Shown: in pieces, positions 10,201 to 17,717 of the stretch
Numbering within the stretch: the stretch's first letter is position 1
How the letters are laid out: each line of letters opens with the position of its first letter
Assembly: GCF_000612445.1 (NCBI RefSeq)
Contig: NZ_BALC01000004.1
Location: forward strand, 124,001-188,000
Length of the DNA: 64,000 nt
Direction: 5' to 3'
From: Liquorilactobacillus sucicola DSM 21376 = JCM 15457
GTDB taxonomy: Bacteria; Bacillota; Bacilli; Lactobacillales; Lactobacillaceae
Notes under the pieces: model-generated
The model's database searches: none
Told to the model about the DNA's origin: nothing
Seen by the model: only the letters and a program-made list of their open reading frames with translations
Program-made: the position numbers and the translations under genes

Positions 10201-11032
10201 TTTCCAAGAAGACAATGAAGACTGGTTTAAAAAACTAGCGAAGGAACCGGAGATTGAGGATGCCGTAACTGAAGAGGAAGTAAAAAAATCACAGCATATT
10301 TTGGAATATCAATATCCAGCGCTTCAATTGACGAAAACGACAGCTTATCAGGCCGTTTCAGAGATTAAACGTTTATTTAATGATCCTGATCAAGAAAGAA
10401 TGGAATTTCTAGAACCTGATTTTGAGGTAAAAGCAAAAATTAGAGCTAAACGTTATGTTAAAAATGAAATCACATTACCGAACTTTATTGAACGCAAACA
10501 AAAAATAACCAGTGCACAGGTTGGGACAGCTACACATCTGGTACTCCAAGAATTGCCGCTCACAGAATCGCCAACAGTGGATAGTTTGCAAGCATTAGTG
10601 GATTCATTGACAGCCAAAAAACTATTGACACCAGAATTAGCTGCAGCAGTTGACCAGACCAAAATTCTGAAATTCTTTAAGAGTGATCTAGGAAGCAAAC
10701 TCTTGCAGGAACCAGAACACGTCAAACGTGAGGTACCTTTTTCATTATTACTGCCTGCTAAAAGGCTGTTTACGGATATTGGAGATAAAACTCAAGATGT
10801 TCTTATTCATGGAATCATAGATGGCTATCTGGTTAACAGCGACAAAGTAGAGTTATTTGATTATAAAACAGATTATTTGCTGCCAGGCGATGAGCGGGCA
10901 AAGCAAAAAATAATCGAACGTTATAAAGGACAACTGAATTTATACGCCATAGCCCTAGGGAATATTTTGGGACGAGAAGTTACACATAAGTATGTCTATC
11001 TTTTAGAGACCAGTGAACAAATCGAAGTATAG
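7277..11032 (+). CDS. rexA: ATP-dependent helicase/nuclease subunit A (RexA/AddA)
   Basis: UvrD-like SF1 helicase fused to a RecB-type nuclease; with RexB it processes double-strand DNA ends. Seen: Walker A ASAGSGKT (residues 26-33), Walker B IDEYQDTNQLQ near residue 400, VGDVKQSIYGFR, helicase motif VMTIHGSKGLEF, motif VI LLYVALTRAEQRLY, then the nuclease core LFDYKTD (near D1195) and QLNLY (QxxxY). Start is GTG 7277 behind AGAGGAGCTG, inside the rexB 3' end. Length 1251 residues is normal for the family. Confidence 0.95.
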   Translation: MTNKIKYTPAQKKAITETGKNILVSASAGSGKTRVLVERVIEHLHRGIGVDELLVVTFTEAAAKEMHERIQTTLRAEINHGDPAQKKWYVEQLTKLGTANISTLHAFCLRVIEQYYYVIKLDPLFRLLTDETERELLLEDVWSDLRERLYGEDDVLFEQLTQNFSNDRSDDGLTDLVLRTFDFANAKADPKAWLEHLADEYMVQNNDLSTSRVYLEKVRPLAAARLRQANNELKMAQRISEDEGFEKFTAELRKDQTNIQVILDALDQKEKWNTVKELIQSFKLQRAPRLSQLEDEQKQAKEEIMHLRELAKKAIAELAERYFPLGEAETMSALNHAEALIQKLSQVVTEFMDEFTAEKRRRHILDFNDLEHLTLAILTQDTVESKQVLHSLQNRYHEILIDEYQDTNQLQETILTTIAQKDPGNMFMVGDVKQSIYGFRLADPTLFLKKYHAYAAGNNTQGQRIILAENFRSMSSVTDFTNLVFTQLMDTEVGEMNYDQNAKLIFGAKYYPEVTHRTEILLYETEEKEKTSKEDEKEPFDESFTVDSAAQGQVIMTGQRIKQLIEQKTVVFDRKNSVERELQYRDIVLLVPTRSNNLLITEEFRKLGIPVFVNDAQNYFQTIEIQIMQSFLKIIDNPYQDIPLVSVLRSPLVGLKENQLAFLRINDRTGDYYQAVLKFYQNFMPQKASNFALDLYEKIAKFLDQLERFRTLARQNELAALIWQIYDETGFLDYVGGMPGGAQRQANLHALYERASAYEKTSFKGLFQFLRFVDKMQQKKRDLTEANAQTNEDAVQVMTIHGSKGLEFPLVFLMDATHRFNERSLIKDYILDEQEGVGITWMNPQTRVKIDTLPKLVARDNGQKKMAAEQMRLLYVALTRAEQRLYIVGACTDQQTVIEKWKRAFQSKGTVLNSRLRQETKDFMDWIGMCLVRRQDSSAELGIDKTQSLPLLEENSADFSISFYNKKKLEETVQTFQEDNEDWFKKLAKEPEIEDAVTEEEVKKSQHILEYQYPALQLTKTTAYQAVSEIKRLFNDPDQERMEFLEPDFEVKAKIRAKRYVKNEITLPNFIERKQKITSAQVGTATHLVLQELPLTESPTVDSLQALVDSLTAKKLLTPELAAAVDQTKILKFFKSDLGSKLLQEPEHVKREVPFSLLLPAKRLFTDIGDKTQDVLIHGIIDGYLVNSDKVELFDYKTDYLLPGDERAKQKIIERYKGQLNLYAIALGNILGREVTHKYVYLLETSEQIEV

Positions 11033-11141
11033 ATATATTTGTCCAGAACCGCGATAAGGCTGGTATCGAAAAGGCAATCGAGCAGATTTTTTAAGACAGA
11101 AAACAAAAGTTTGTAGTATTCTAATATAAAAGGGGTGGGGA

Positions 11142-11561
11142 ATGATGTTTCCAGAACGTTTAAAAGCTTTGCGCAAAGGGCGCGATTTGACTTTGGCAGA
11201 ACTAGCAGAGGAATTGAACAAAATGAACGGTGATAATCTGACTGACCGTCCCAATTCGGGCCCTCAGATCGGGAGCTGGGAAAGAGGGATCAATACCCCT
11301 TCTTATCTTGAAGTGTTGAAGTTGGCACGCTTTTTCGGTGTTACGCTTGATTTTTTAGTAGGAAATAGTTACAGTGTCCGAGATTTATCGGATCTTTTTG
11401 CAATGAATACAGAGTTGTCAATGGAAGGACATATTTTAAATGGACAAGAGCGCGAAGTAATTTATGGTTTGATTAAAAGTTATCTGCGAGGAAAATATCC
11501 ATTGGAAGTACCTGATAGTGAGGATAATAACGACAGTGAAGTAACTCTCCCTCTTCATTAA
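11142..11561 (+). CDS. XRE-family helix-turn-helix regulator
   Basis: A 139-residue protein with an N-terminal Cro/C1-type DNA-binding domain (about residues 3-75: FPERLKALRKGRDLTLAELAEELN, then GSWERGINTPSYLEVLKLARFFGVTLDFLVG) and a short acidic C-terminal tail of unknown role. An insertion of about 12 residues between helices 2 and 3 (KMNGDNLTDRPNSG) is unusual for small XRE proteins. It sits alone after rexAB with its own ribosome site AGGGGTGGGGA; two adjacent ATG codons (11142, 11145) could start it. Target genes cannot be told. Confidence 0.75.
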   Translation: MMFPERLKALRKGRDLTLAELAEELNKMNGDNLTDRPNSGPQIGSWERGINTPSYLEVLKLARFFGVTLDFLVGNSYSVRDLSDLFAMNTELSMEGHILNGQEREVIYGLIKSYLRGKYPLEVPDSEDNNDSEVTLPLH

Positions 11562-11797
11562 GCCAAGCATAGATAATTAGCAACAATCAATGTTGTGCAA
11601 TTATTTTAATAATTTTAGATTGATTATCAATCTGTGGGTGGCGTAAGTTCACAACATCTATAAAAATATGCATTTGTAATAATTGCGAAAGAGGGAACAA
11701 ATATTTCCGAGCACCATACGATTAAGTTGTTTTATCTGTATGACGGCTATGGTAGAATAAAATGAATTAATAAAAGCGTAATGAGAGGAGCTTTTTG

Positions 11798-12520
11798 TTG
11801 AGTATCATTTCAAAGTTATATGGGCCTTTTTTTGATGTTGAAAATTGGAAAAGTGTGATCGAATCTGGCAGTGATTGGATGATTATCCTTTCTCTGGTCT
11901 TGATTGAATGTTTGCTTTCGGTGGATAATGCGATTGTGTTAGCAGCACAGACACAGACACTTCCCACTAAAAAAGAACAAGAAAAATCATTGTTTTATGG
12001 ACTGTGGGGGGCTTATCTTTTTCGCTTCTTGATTATTGGTCTAGGAACCTATTTAATTAATTTTTGGGAAATCAAGGTTCTGGGGGCTGGTTATCTGATG
12101 TACTTATCTGTTAACCATTTTTATCGTATTGCTCATCCAGCACCCGTAAAAAAGGGCAAAAATAAGAAAAGGCTGCTACCACTGTTCTGGTCAGTTGTTA
12201 TCTCTATTGAAATGATGGATATTGTTTTTTCGATAGACTCAGTGCTAGCATCTTTGGCGATTTCAAGCAATCCGGTAATTGTCCTGATAGGTGGGATGAT
12301 TGGAATCTTATGCATGCGTGGAATTGCAGAATTTATTATTAGATTGATGGAACTTGTTCCAGAGTTAGAGGTCATGGCCTATGGATTGATCGCCTTAATT
12401 GCGGTCAAGCTTTTCCTATCAATTCCAGCTATTGATATCGAAATTCCAGCGGCTGTTTTTGCGATTATTGTTTTTCTGTCAATTTTGACAACGATTATTG
12501 TGCATCGAATCCGGCGTTAA
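11798..12520 (+). CDS. TerC-family integral membrane protein
   Basis: Polytopic membrane protein of the TerC/YceF/YkoY group, in which some members export manganese or help load metals onto exported proteins. The paired acidic motifs of the family are present: LIECLLSVDNAIVLA in the first membrane segment and MMDIVFSIDSVLA in the fifth, with about seven hydrophobic spans in 240 residues. TTG 11798 is preferred over the adjacent TTG 11795 because GAGAGGAG sits 7-8 bases upstream. No yybP-ykoY manganese riboswitch was seen upstream. The HAD gene follows after 41 bases and may be co-transcribed. Confidence 0.85.
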   Translation: MSIISKLYGPFFDVENWKSVIESGSDWMIILSLVLIECLLSVDNAIVLAAQTQTLPTKKEQEKSLFYGLWGAYLFRFLIIGLGTYLINFWEIKVLGAGYLMYLSVNHFYRIAHPAPVKKGKNKKRLLPLFWSVVISIEMMDIVFSIDSVLASLAISSNPVIVLIGGMIGILCMRGIAEFIIRLMELVPELEVMAYGLIALIAVKLFLSIPAIDIEIPAAVFAIIVFLSILTTIIVHRIRR

Positions 12521-12561
12521 GCATCATTAATATTGAAAAATGATAAGGTGGTCTGACGTAT

Positions 12562-13377
12562 ATGTATAAAATGGTAACTTGTGATTTAGACGAGACGCTT
12601 CTAAGTGATGATAAAGGAATTACTGCAGAAAATATCCAAGCTATTCAAGCAGCGGCTGCTAAAGGTGTCCATTTTGTGCCTAACACAGGGCGCAACTATC
12701 TGACCGTTCAGGACAATCTGCGTGAACTTGGATTGTTCCAAAAGAAAAATGAATACGTTATCTCTTTTAATGGAGGAGCGATAGTTGAAAATAAAAACAA
12801 TCGCTTTTTAAGGGTCAACACTATGAAGTTTGAAACAATTCGACAGTTATTCAAGCTTGGAGTGGCACATAATTTTTGTGTTCACGTTTATTCATTGCAC
12901 GAGTTGTATATTTGGAACATGAATCAAAGTGAGGTTGATTATCTGACGGGGAGGATCAATGGTTGGATAGATTTGAAAGAGGACGAGATCGATAAGTTAC
13001 AAGATAAGGAGTTAGTCAAAATACTTTTCTATGTCCCGGCAGCTGAGGAGAGGCTTGAACTCAGAAAGTTCGTGGAACAGAATATAAGTCAAGATTTGAA
13101 TATCACTTTTTCTTCAGATAGATATATTGAATTTAATGATCCGTCTGCTGATAAGGGAAGTGCAACATTACAGTTAGGGCAGCAGTTGGGGATAAGACCA
13201 GCGGAAATTATTGCTATCGGTGACAATAGCAACGATTTGCCAATGATAGAGAAAGTCGGTATGGGTGTTTGTGTCAGCAATGGCAAGGATTTTGTCAAAA
13301 AAAAGGCTGCTTACATCACCAGAAAAGATAATAATCATAGCGCAGTTGCCGAGGTTATTGAGAAATTTATTTTGTGA
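12562..13377 (+). CDS. Cof-type HAD-IIB phosphatase
   Basis: Member of the haloacid dehalogenase superfamily that dephosphorylates sugar phosphates, flavins or other small metabolites in the cytosol. Motif I is VTCDLDETLL with nucleophile D8 and acid/base D10; motif IV is IGDNSNDLPM (D221) near the end; the central region is the C2-type cap of Cof proteins. 271 residues is the usual length. The substrate cannot be read from sequence. It follows terC by 41 bases with its own AAGGTGG ribosome site. Confidence 0.87.
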   Translation: MYKMVTCDLDETLLSDDKGITAENIQAIQAAAAKGVHFVPNTGRNYLTVQDNLRELGLFQKKNEYVISFNGGAIVENKNNRFLRVNTMKFETIRQLFKLGVAHNFCVHVYSLHELYIWNMNQSEVDYLTGRINGWIDLKEDEIDKLQDKELVKILFYVPAAEERLELRKFVEQNISQDLNITFSSDRYIEFNDPSADKGSATLQLGQQLGIRPAEIIAIGDNSNDLPMIEKVGMGVCVSNGKDFVKKKAAYITRKDNNHSAVAEVIEKFIL

Positions 13378-13446
13378 TAACCAGTTACTATATAAGTGAA
13401 GTTAGAAGCTAAGCAGTGACTAATATTCTATGAAAGGATTGGTAAT

Positions 13447-14439
13447 ATGTTTATTCCAAATGAAAAAAGGTATGAAGCATTGCCTTATAGACGGGTCGGA
13501 AACACAGGGTTGCGTCTGCCAGTTATTTCTTTAGGTTTATGGAAGCGGTTTGATAGTGCTGCACCGTACTATGATAGGAAACAGGTCATTTTAAACGCTT
13601 TTAATAAGGGAATTTTCAGTTTTGATTGTGCAGATCATTATGGCGCTCCTGAAATAGGATCAGCTGAGACTTTGTTGGGCAATGTTCTGCATGATGAACT
13701 AAAACCATATAGGGATGAACTTGTTATTACGACCAAGGTGGGCTACCGTACCATTCCAGGGCCTTATGGGCATTTTTTGTCGCGTAAAACGATACTACAG
13801 TCGATTGACCAAAGTTTGAGAAGATTAGGAACAGACTATGTTGACGTTTATTATGCACATCGCTTTGATCCACATACTGATCTGGAAGAAACAGCGGTGG
13901 CTTTGAATGATGTTGTACGTCAGGGAAAGGCACTATACATTGGTATTTCTAACTTTGATGTTCAACAGACCAAGATGATCAGTAAGATCTTCAAAGAATT
14001 AGGAACACCTTTTACTGTCAATCAGGTTTCATACAACATCTTGAATCGCGAAGTTGAAAAAAGCGGCTTACTCAATACACTAAAACAAGAAGAAAAAGGA
14101 ATCGTGGCATATGGTCCGCTAGCAGAAGGTCTTTTGAGTGACCGCTATTTAGATGGCATTCCCGATTCCTTTAAGATTCATCACACTAGCCAAGCAGTTT
14201 TTGATAATGGCAAAGATAAGGTACTTGCTAAAATACGCGAATTAAATGAGCTCGCAAAAGAACGAAAGCAGACTTTGTCGCAACTGGCATTGGCTTGGCT
14301 GTTGCGCAATGAGGTCGTTGCGAGCGTTATTATTGGGACAACTAGTTTGGAACATCTAGACGCTAACTTAGAGGCTGTGGATAATTTAGATTTCACTGCA
14401 GATGAACTGGAACATATCAACAGTATTTTAGAAAGTTAA
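13447..14439 (+). CDS. Aldo/keto reductase (YghZ-like)
   Basis: NADPH-dependent TIM-barrel oxidoreductase. The catalytic tetrad is visible: Asp60 and Tyr65 in FDCADHYG, Lys in ITTKVGYR and His in VYYAHRFD. The N-terminal YRRVGNTGLRLPVISLGLW and the length (330 residues) resemble the YghZ/glyceraldehyde 3-phosphate reductase and potassium-channel beta-subunit branch (AKR12-14). The cofactor-binding end is conventional (VASVIIGTTSLEHLDANL). Start ATG 13447 has GAAAGGA upstream. The true substrate is unknown. Confidence 0.88.
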   Translation: MFIPNEKRYEALPYRRVGNTGLRLPVISLGLWKRFDSAAPYYDRKQVILNAFNKGIFSFDCADHYGAPEIGSAETLLGNVLHDELKPYRDELVITTKVGYRTIPGPYGHFLSRKTILQSIDQSLRRLGTDYVDVYYAHRFDPHTDLEETAVALNDVVRQGKALYIGISNFDVQQTKMISKIFKELGTPFTVNQVSYNILNREVEKSGLLNTLKQEEKGIVAYGPLAEGLLSDRYLDGIPDSFKIHHTSQAVFDNGKDKVLAKIRELNELAKERKQTLSQLALAWLLRNEVVASVIIGTTSLEHLDANLEAVDNLDFTADELEHINSILES

Positions 14440-14556
14440 ACAAACAAGTGTGTAAAACTTAACCGGACATAAGTAAAATAGTATGAGGTTGCGGCGGAAT
14501 AGAGAAGAGCCGTGATTTCATGCTATTTTTGGCTGAGTAAGAAAACATTGTGTAAA

Positions 14557-14585
14557 TTTACAAAAGTGAAGGTAGATGCTAGAAT
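14557..14585 (+). promoter_or_regulatory. Promoter for the GtrA gene
   Basis: TTTACA (14557-14562), 17-base spacer, TAGAAT (14580-14585) with an upstream TGC making an extended -10. This leaves a leader of about 140 bases before the gtrA-type gene. Confidence 0.55.
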
Positions 14586-14623
14586 ACAAAAGATGGTTTT
14601 GAAGATGCACACCGTGGGGGATT

Positions 14624-14658
14624 ACTATGATAAATGAGCCTAAGAATTAGATCATAGT
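14624..14658 (+). promoter_or_regulatory. Leader inverted repeat with a seven-codon ORF
   Basis: ACTATGAT (14624-14631) and ATCATAGT (14651-14658) form a perfect 8-bp stem. A seven-codon reading frame (MINEPKN, from ATG 14627 to stop 14650) behind GGGGG lies within the hairpin. It could be a leader peptide, or chance. Confidence 0.3.
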
Positions 14659-14731
14659 TTGATGAATAAGAGATATTGCCTATCTGTAAAAAAAAACAGC
14701 ACTACATTATCAGTGAAAGGACACCTAAAAA

Positions 14732-15148
14732 ATGATAAACAAACTAAAAAAGTTTTTCGACATTACAATGCTCAAATTTATCATAGTTGGTATTGCAAAT
14801 ACTGCTTTTGGCATGGGAATCATGTTTTTGTTCTATAATCTGTTCCACTTTAATTACTGGGTTTCTTCAGCCTCTAATTATATATTTGGAAGTATTTTGA
14901 GCTATTTTTTGAATAAATACTTTACCTTTCAAAATAAGTCAAAGGATAAGCGAATTATTTTTCGTTTTGTGATAAATATTACGATTTGTTACATAATAGC
15001 CTACGGTGTTGCACAGCCTGTCATCAAAATCCTGTTCAATACCTTTCCTAAGGGGACACAAGATAACATTGCAATGCTGGCCGGAACAGTTTTTTTTGTG
15101 GGGTTGAATTATCTGGGACAAAGATTTTGGGCATTCAAAAAAGAATAG
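14732..15148 (+). CDS. GtrA-family membrane protein
   Basis: Small integral membrane protein (138 residues, four predicted spans) of the GtrA family, whose members are thought to flip polyprenyl-linked sugars used to decorate teichoic acids or polysaccharides. Features typical of the family: an N-terminal FIIVGIANTAFGMGIMFLFY span, then SNYIFGSILSYFLNKYFTFQ and the final FVGLNYLGQRFWAF. No glycosyltransferase partner lies next to it. A terminator follows at 15204-15233. Confidence 0.85.
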   Translation: MINKLKKFFDITMLKFIIVGIANTAFGMGIMFLFYNLFHFNYWVSSASNYIFGSILSYFLNKYFTFQNKSKDKRIIFRFVINITICYIIAYGVAQPVIKILFNTFPKGTQDNIAMLAGTVFFVGLNYLGQRFWAFKKE

Positions 15149-15203
15149 CTATTTTTACTTTGGGTAAGTGTTTTTTTGGAATAACTGATTTTAAATTAGA
15201 CAT

Positions 15204-15233
15204 GAAAGCTGCTTTTTTCCAGCAGTTTTTTTT
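15204..15233 (+). terminator. Terminator after the GtrA gene
   Basis: AAAGCTGC/GCAGTTTT stem followed by eight T in a row. Confidence 0.6.
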
Positions 15234-15306
15234 GTTATAATCAATGGGTGTGCAAGCAGAAGCGGTTACAGTACAGTTATTGTCTAAGTAACAGCTAAAA
15301 CCTGCA

Positions 15307-15346
15307 ATGGTGGTTCGCGAAAATCCCACCAAAATAAAAAAACTAG
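15307..15346 (+). promoter_or_regulatory. preQ1-I riboswitch controlling queT
   Basis: Stem GGTGG ... CCCACC with the conserved TTC after the 5' strand, an A-rich tail AAAATAAAAAAACTAG, and the ribosome-binding site AAAGAGG (15347-15353) immediately after. This matches the compact class I preQ1 aptamer (hairpin plus A-rich pseudoknot tail ending in ACUA). The tail abuts the Shine-Dalgarno sequence, so ligand binding should reduce translation of the queuosine-precursor transporter downstream. Gene context and motif agree. Confidence 0.8.
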
Positions 15347-15361
15347 AAAGAGGTCTTTGAA

Positions 15362-15853
15362 ATGGAGAATACCCACGCTAAAACAGTGGGGCTGCTTAAA
15401 AGCGCCCTAGTTGCAGCACTTTATGTCGTGATTACGGTGGCTTTGCTGCCCTGGAGCTTTGGACCGATTCAACTGCGACTGGCCGAGATGCTGAATAATT
15501 TGGCAGTGTTTAACAAACGCTATATTTGGGCACTGACCCTAGGGTGTTTTATTGCTAATTTGTGGTCAAGTTTGGGTGCTGTCGATGTGGTTTTTGGTTC
15601 ATTAGGCACATTAATGATGACGGGTGTTAGTTATTTATTGAGTCGTTTTGCTAAATCTACGCCACACAAGCTGGTAATCAGCGTGCTTTCATGCACAGTG
15701 CTGACATGGAGCGTGGCACTTGAATTGTTTTTTGTCAGCAATGTTCCTTTTTGGGCAACATATTTTACGGTTGCAGTAGGCGAGTTTATTTCGATGGTCA
15801 TTGGAGCAGGCGTCTTTTGGCTCATCAGCTTGCGGATTGACCTGACTAAGTAA
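15362..15853 (+). CDS. queT: QueT-family queuosine-precursor transporter (ECF S component)
   Basis: Membrane substrate-binding subunit that takes up preQ1/preQ0-type precursors with the shared energy-coupling-factor module. The 163 residues begin with a span carrying WSFGPIQLRLAEMLNNLAVF, the family hallmark, and contain about five membrane segments (GCFIANLWSSLGAVDVVFGSLGTL). The ECF ATPases and T component are not in this window. Control by the preQ1-I riboswitch immediately upstream supports the assignment strongly. Confidence 0.9.
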   Translation: MENTHAKTVGLLKSALVAALYVVITVALLPWSFGPIQLRLAEMLNNLAVFNKRYIWALTLGCFIANLWSSLGAVDVVFGSLGTLMMTGVSYLLSRFAKSTPHKLVISVLSCTVLTWSVALELFFVSNVPFWATYFTVAVGEFISMVIGAGVFWLISLRIDLTK

Positions 15854-15934
15854 GACAATAAGACAGACATAGTAGAGGTCGCCTGGCAGTTCTCAACGGA
15901 TAGGAAGGCCGACTGTGGAATAAAATAAAAAATT

Positions 15935-15974
15935 AAGGATCTGTAGCAAAATCAGAGATTTTGCACAGATCCTT
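15935..15974 (-). terminator. Long bidirectional terminator hairpin
   Basis: Two stacked stems, 10 bp (AAGGATCTGT/ACAGATCCTT) and 8 bp (GCAAAATC/GATTTTGC), separated by one bulged A. On the minus strand it is followed by TTAATTTTTTATTTTATT, ending the VOC gene; it can also stop queT transcripts. Confidence 0.75.
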
Positions 15975-15989
15975 GTTTGTGTTTGAAAA

Positions 15990-16376
15990 TTACTTATAAC
16001 TTGAGATCTCAAGTAGATTGTGGTCGTAGTCATTGATATAGATTGAAGTCATCTCGCCCTCCGAACCTATTCTTTTCATTGGACCTGCTAAGATAGGAAC
16101 ATAGTAGCTGATCAAATGATTAATGATGTGATCCATTGAATCACCCGCTATGATGCATAAGTCCGCGGAACCAGCAGTTGGGGCAGCCGGCAGCAAAGGT
16201 TTTTTTTCATGGTCAAGGTGAAACTCGATCAACTGATGACCGCAGCGGACACATTTTTCTTCGGCACTATTCTTTTCTTTGATGATCGGCATGTCGAATA
16301 CTTCGTGGTAGAAACGAATAGCACGCGGCAAATCGGTAACTGTTAAAACAATATGATCAATACGTTTAATATTCAA
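15990..16376 (-). CDS. VOC-family (glyoxalase/bleomycin-resistance fold) protein
   Basis: A 128-residue single-domain member of the vicinal oxygen chelate superfamily. It begins IKRIDHIVLTVTDLPRAIRFYHEVFDMP and ends YINDYDHNLLEISSY, with metal-ligand candidates H8, H54 (EFHLDH) and the terminal E. Such proteins include virulence-type VOC enzymes, thiol transferases and lyases; the substrate is not evident. The start is TTG 16376 behind AAAAGGAG. An extended -10 (TGTTATAAT, minus strand near 16410-16420) lies upstream. Confidence 0.82.
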   Translation of the reverse strand: MNIKRIDHIVLTVTDLPRAIRFYHEVFDMPIIKEKNSAEEKCVRCGHQLIEFHLDHEKKPLLPAAPTAGSADLCIIAGDSMDHIINHLISYYVPILAGPMKRIGSEGEMTSIYINDYDHNLLEISSYK

Positions 16377-16513
16377 TTATAGTCAGCTCCTTTTGTAACC
16401 AAACATGGGCAATTATAACATGCATCTAGGGTGGCAACGCATTTTAAGCTGTGTTGAGCGGGGAAAACGGACTGTTTTCTATTAGAACACGTAATGCGTA
16501 TATTTCGACTTAA
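16377..16513 (-). promoter_or_regulatory. Upstream region of the VOC gene
   Basis: Contains the minus-strand TGTTATAAT extended -10 near 16410-16420. The rest of the 16377-16710 gap holds the hairpin at 16514-16560 and no ORF that I can support. Confidence 0.35.
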
Positions 16514-16560
16514 AACACAAGGGGCTGGATCAAGTTAATTTTGATCTAGCTCCTTGTGTT
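16514..16560 (-). terminator. Terminator of pepI (20-bp stem)
   Basis: AACACAAGGGGCTGGATCAA and its near-perfect complement form a 20-bp stem with two G-U pairs and a 7-base loop. On the minus strand it ends in TTTT. Same hairpin family as 3395-3437 and 36946-36983. Confidence 0.65.
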
Positions 16561-16710
16561 TATCAGGTATAATAAGCATTCCTATAAGTCAAAAATTCCC
16601 AGCTAGCTCTGAATTACTCACAGTAAAAAACTTGCTGTGTTCAATTTCGAATTAGCTCTCAAGGTTCCCCGCCTTACAGCACACTTAAATGTTTTACTAC
16701 TAATGCAGAA

Positions 16711-17616
16711 TTAATCCGCAAAGGTGTCATTTTCGACATCTTGCAAGAATTTCTTTAGATGTGCGAAATAAACAGGCGCGTTATCGATCATATGATGATG
16801 TCCGCCGTTCGGAGTTGTTTCCAAACGTGCATGCGGAATTACATGTGCCATTCTTTTAGCAGTAGCGAGAGGCATTGTTTCATGCTCGCCGTAAGTAATT
16901 AACGTCGGCACATTTATTTTATGAATATCCTGACGTCGGTCCCAACCCTGCATCTTGCCGGTAACAACAAATTCGTTATCTCCTTGGAAGTAGTTGTAAA
17001 CAGGAGTAGCTACGGTGTCAGTTAGATGCGAGATTGCTGGCGGTTGTTTACGATCTACATATCCACGATTCAAGATATCAATCAGTTTTTGATACTTATC
17101 ATTAGCATAGTCATTTTTAGCTTCACAGCTCTTCATGAATTGAAGTTCATCAGCTGAGAACTCTTTTTCACGGATAGCATTGATATTAACAACGTATTCT
17201 TCAATATTATCTGTCATACTGGAAATAATAATGCCCTTAAGGTGGTCAGGATACTTAAGCGCATATTCCTGTGTTAGAATGCCACCCCACGATTGACCGA
17301 TAAGGTAAAAGTTATCCAAACCGAGTTTTTGGCGGACTTCTTCCACTTCATCAATGAAATAATCCATGTTTAAGAACTTATCAATATTTTCCTGTTTTGT
17401 GAAATCAGGCTGGTCTGAGTACCATGAACCGAGTTGGTCGTACATTGATACTTGCACACCGAGATCTGCAAGTTTTTCTGCGAAGTTCTCATAGTATTCA
17501 TGATTCCCGCCTGGGCCTCCATGCAGACAGAGCAACTGAATGTTGCCATGTCCTTCTGTATGTGTCCATAAATGATAACCATTGTCTAAAGTAAGAATGG
17601 TTGTACCTTGATTCAT
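16711..17616 (-). CDS. pepI: Proline iminopeptidase (alpha/beta hydrolase, S33)
   Basis: Cytosolic serine peptidase releasing N-terminal proline from di- and tripeptides, a late step in breakdown of proline-rich casein-type peptides. Oxyanion-hole motif HGGPGG (32-37), YDQLGSWYSDQPD, nucleophile Ser109 in GQSWGG, and the C-terminal GGHHHM histidine are seen. ATG 17616 is preferred over the TTG at 17622 because AGGTG lies seven bases upstream. It follows pepX by about 100 bases with no clear terminator between, so the two proline peptidases may be co-transcribed. Confidence 0.9.
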   Translation of the reverse strand: MNQGTTILTLDNGYHLWTHTEGHGNIQLLCLHGGPGGNHEYYENFAEKLADLGVQVSMYDQLGSWYSDQPDFTKQENIDKFLNMDYFIDEVEEVRQKLGLDNFYLIGQSWGGILTQEYALKYPDHLKGIIISSMTDNIEEYVVNINAIREKEFSADELQFMKSCEAKNDYANDKYQKLIDILNRGYVDRKQPPAISHLTDTVATPVYNYFQGDNEFVVTGKMQGWDRRQDIHKINVPTLITYGEHETMPLATAKRMAHVIPHARLETTPNGGHHHMIDNAPVYFAHLKKFLQDVENDTFAD

Positions 17617-17717
17617 AATCAAACACCTAGTTTCTTTAAAGATAATTTTATCATAGCACTTTGAGAAGATTTAGCGGAATAAATTGGAAAAGATTAACCA
17701 AAACAGTTTATCCAGAA

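Noticed and set aside
11562-11797. yybP-ykoY manganese riboswitch upstream of terC
   Set aside because: TerC genes often have one, but the conserved core bases were not found.
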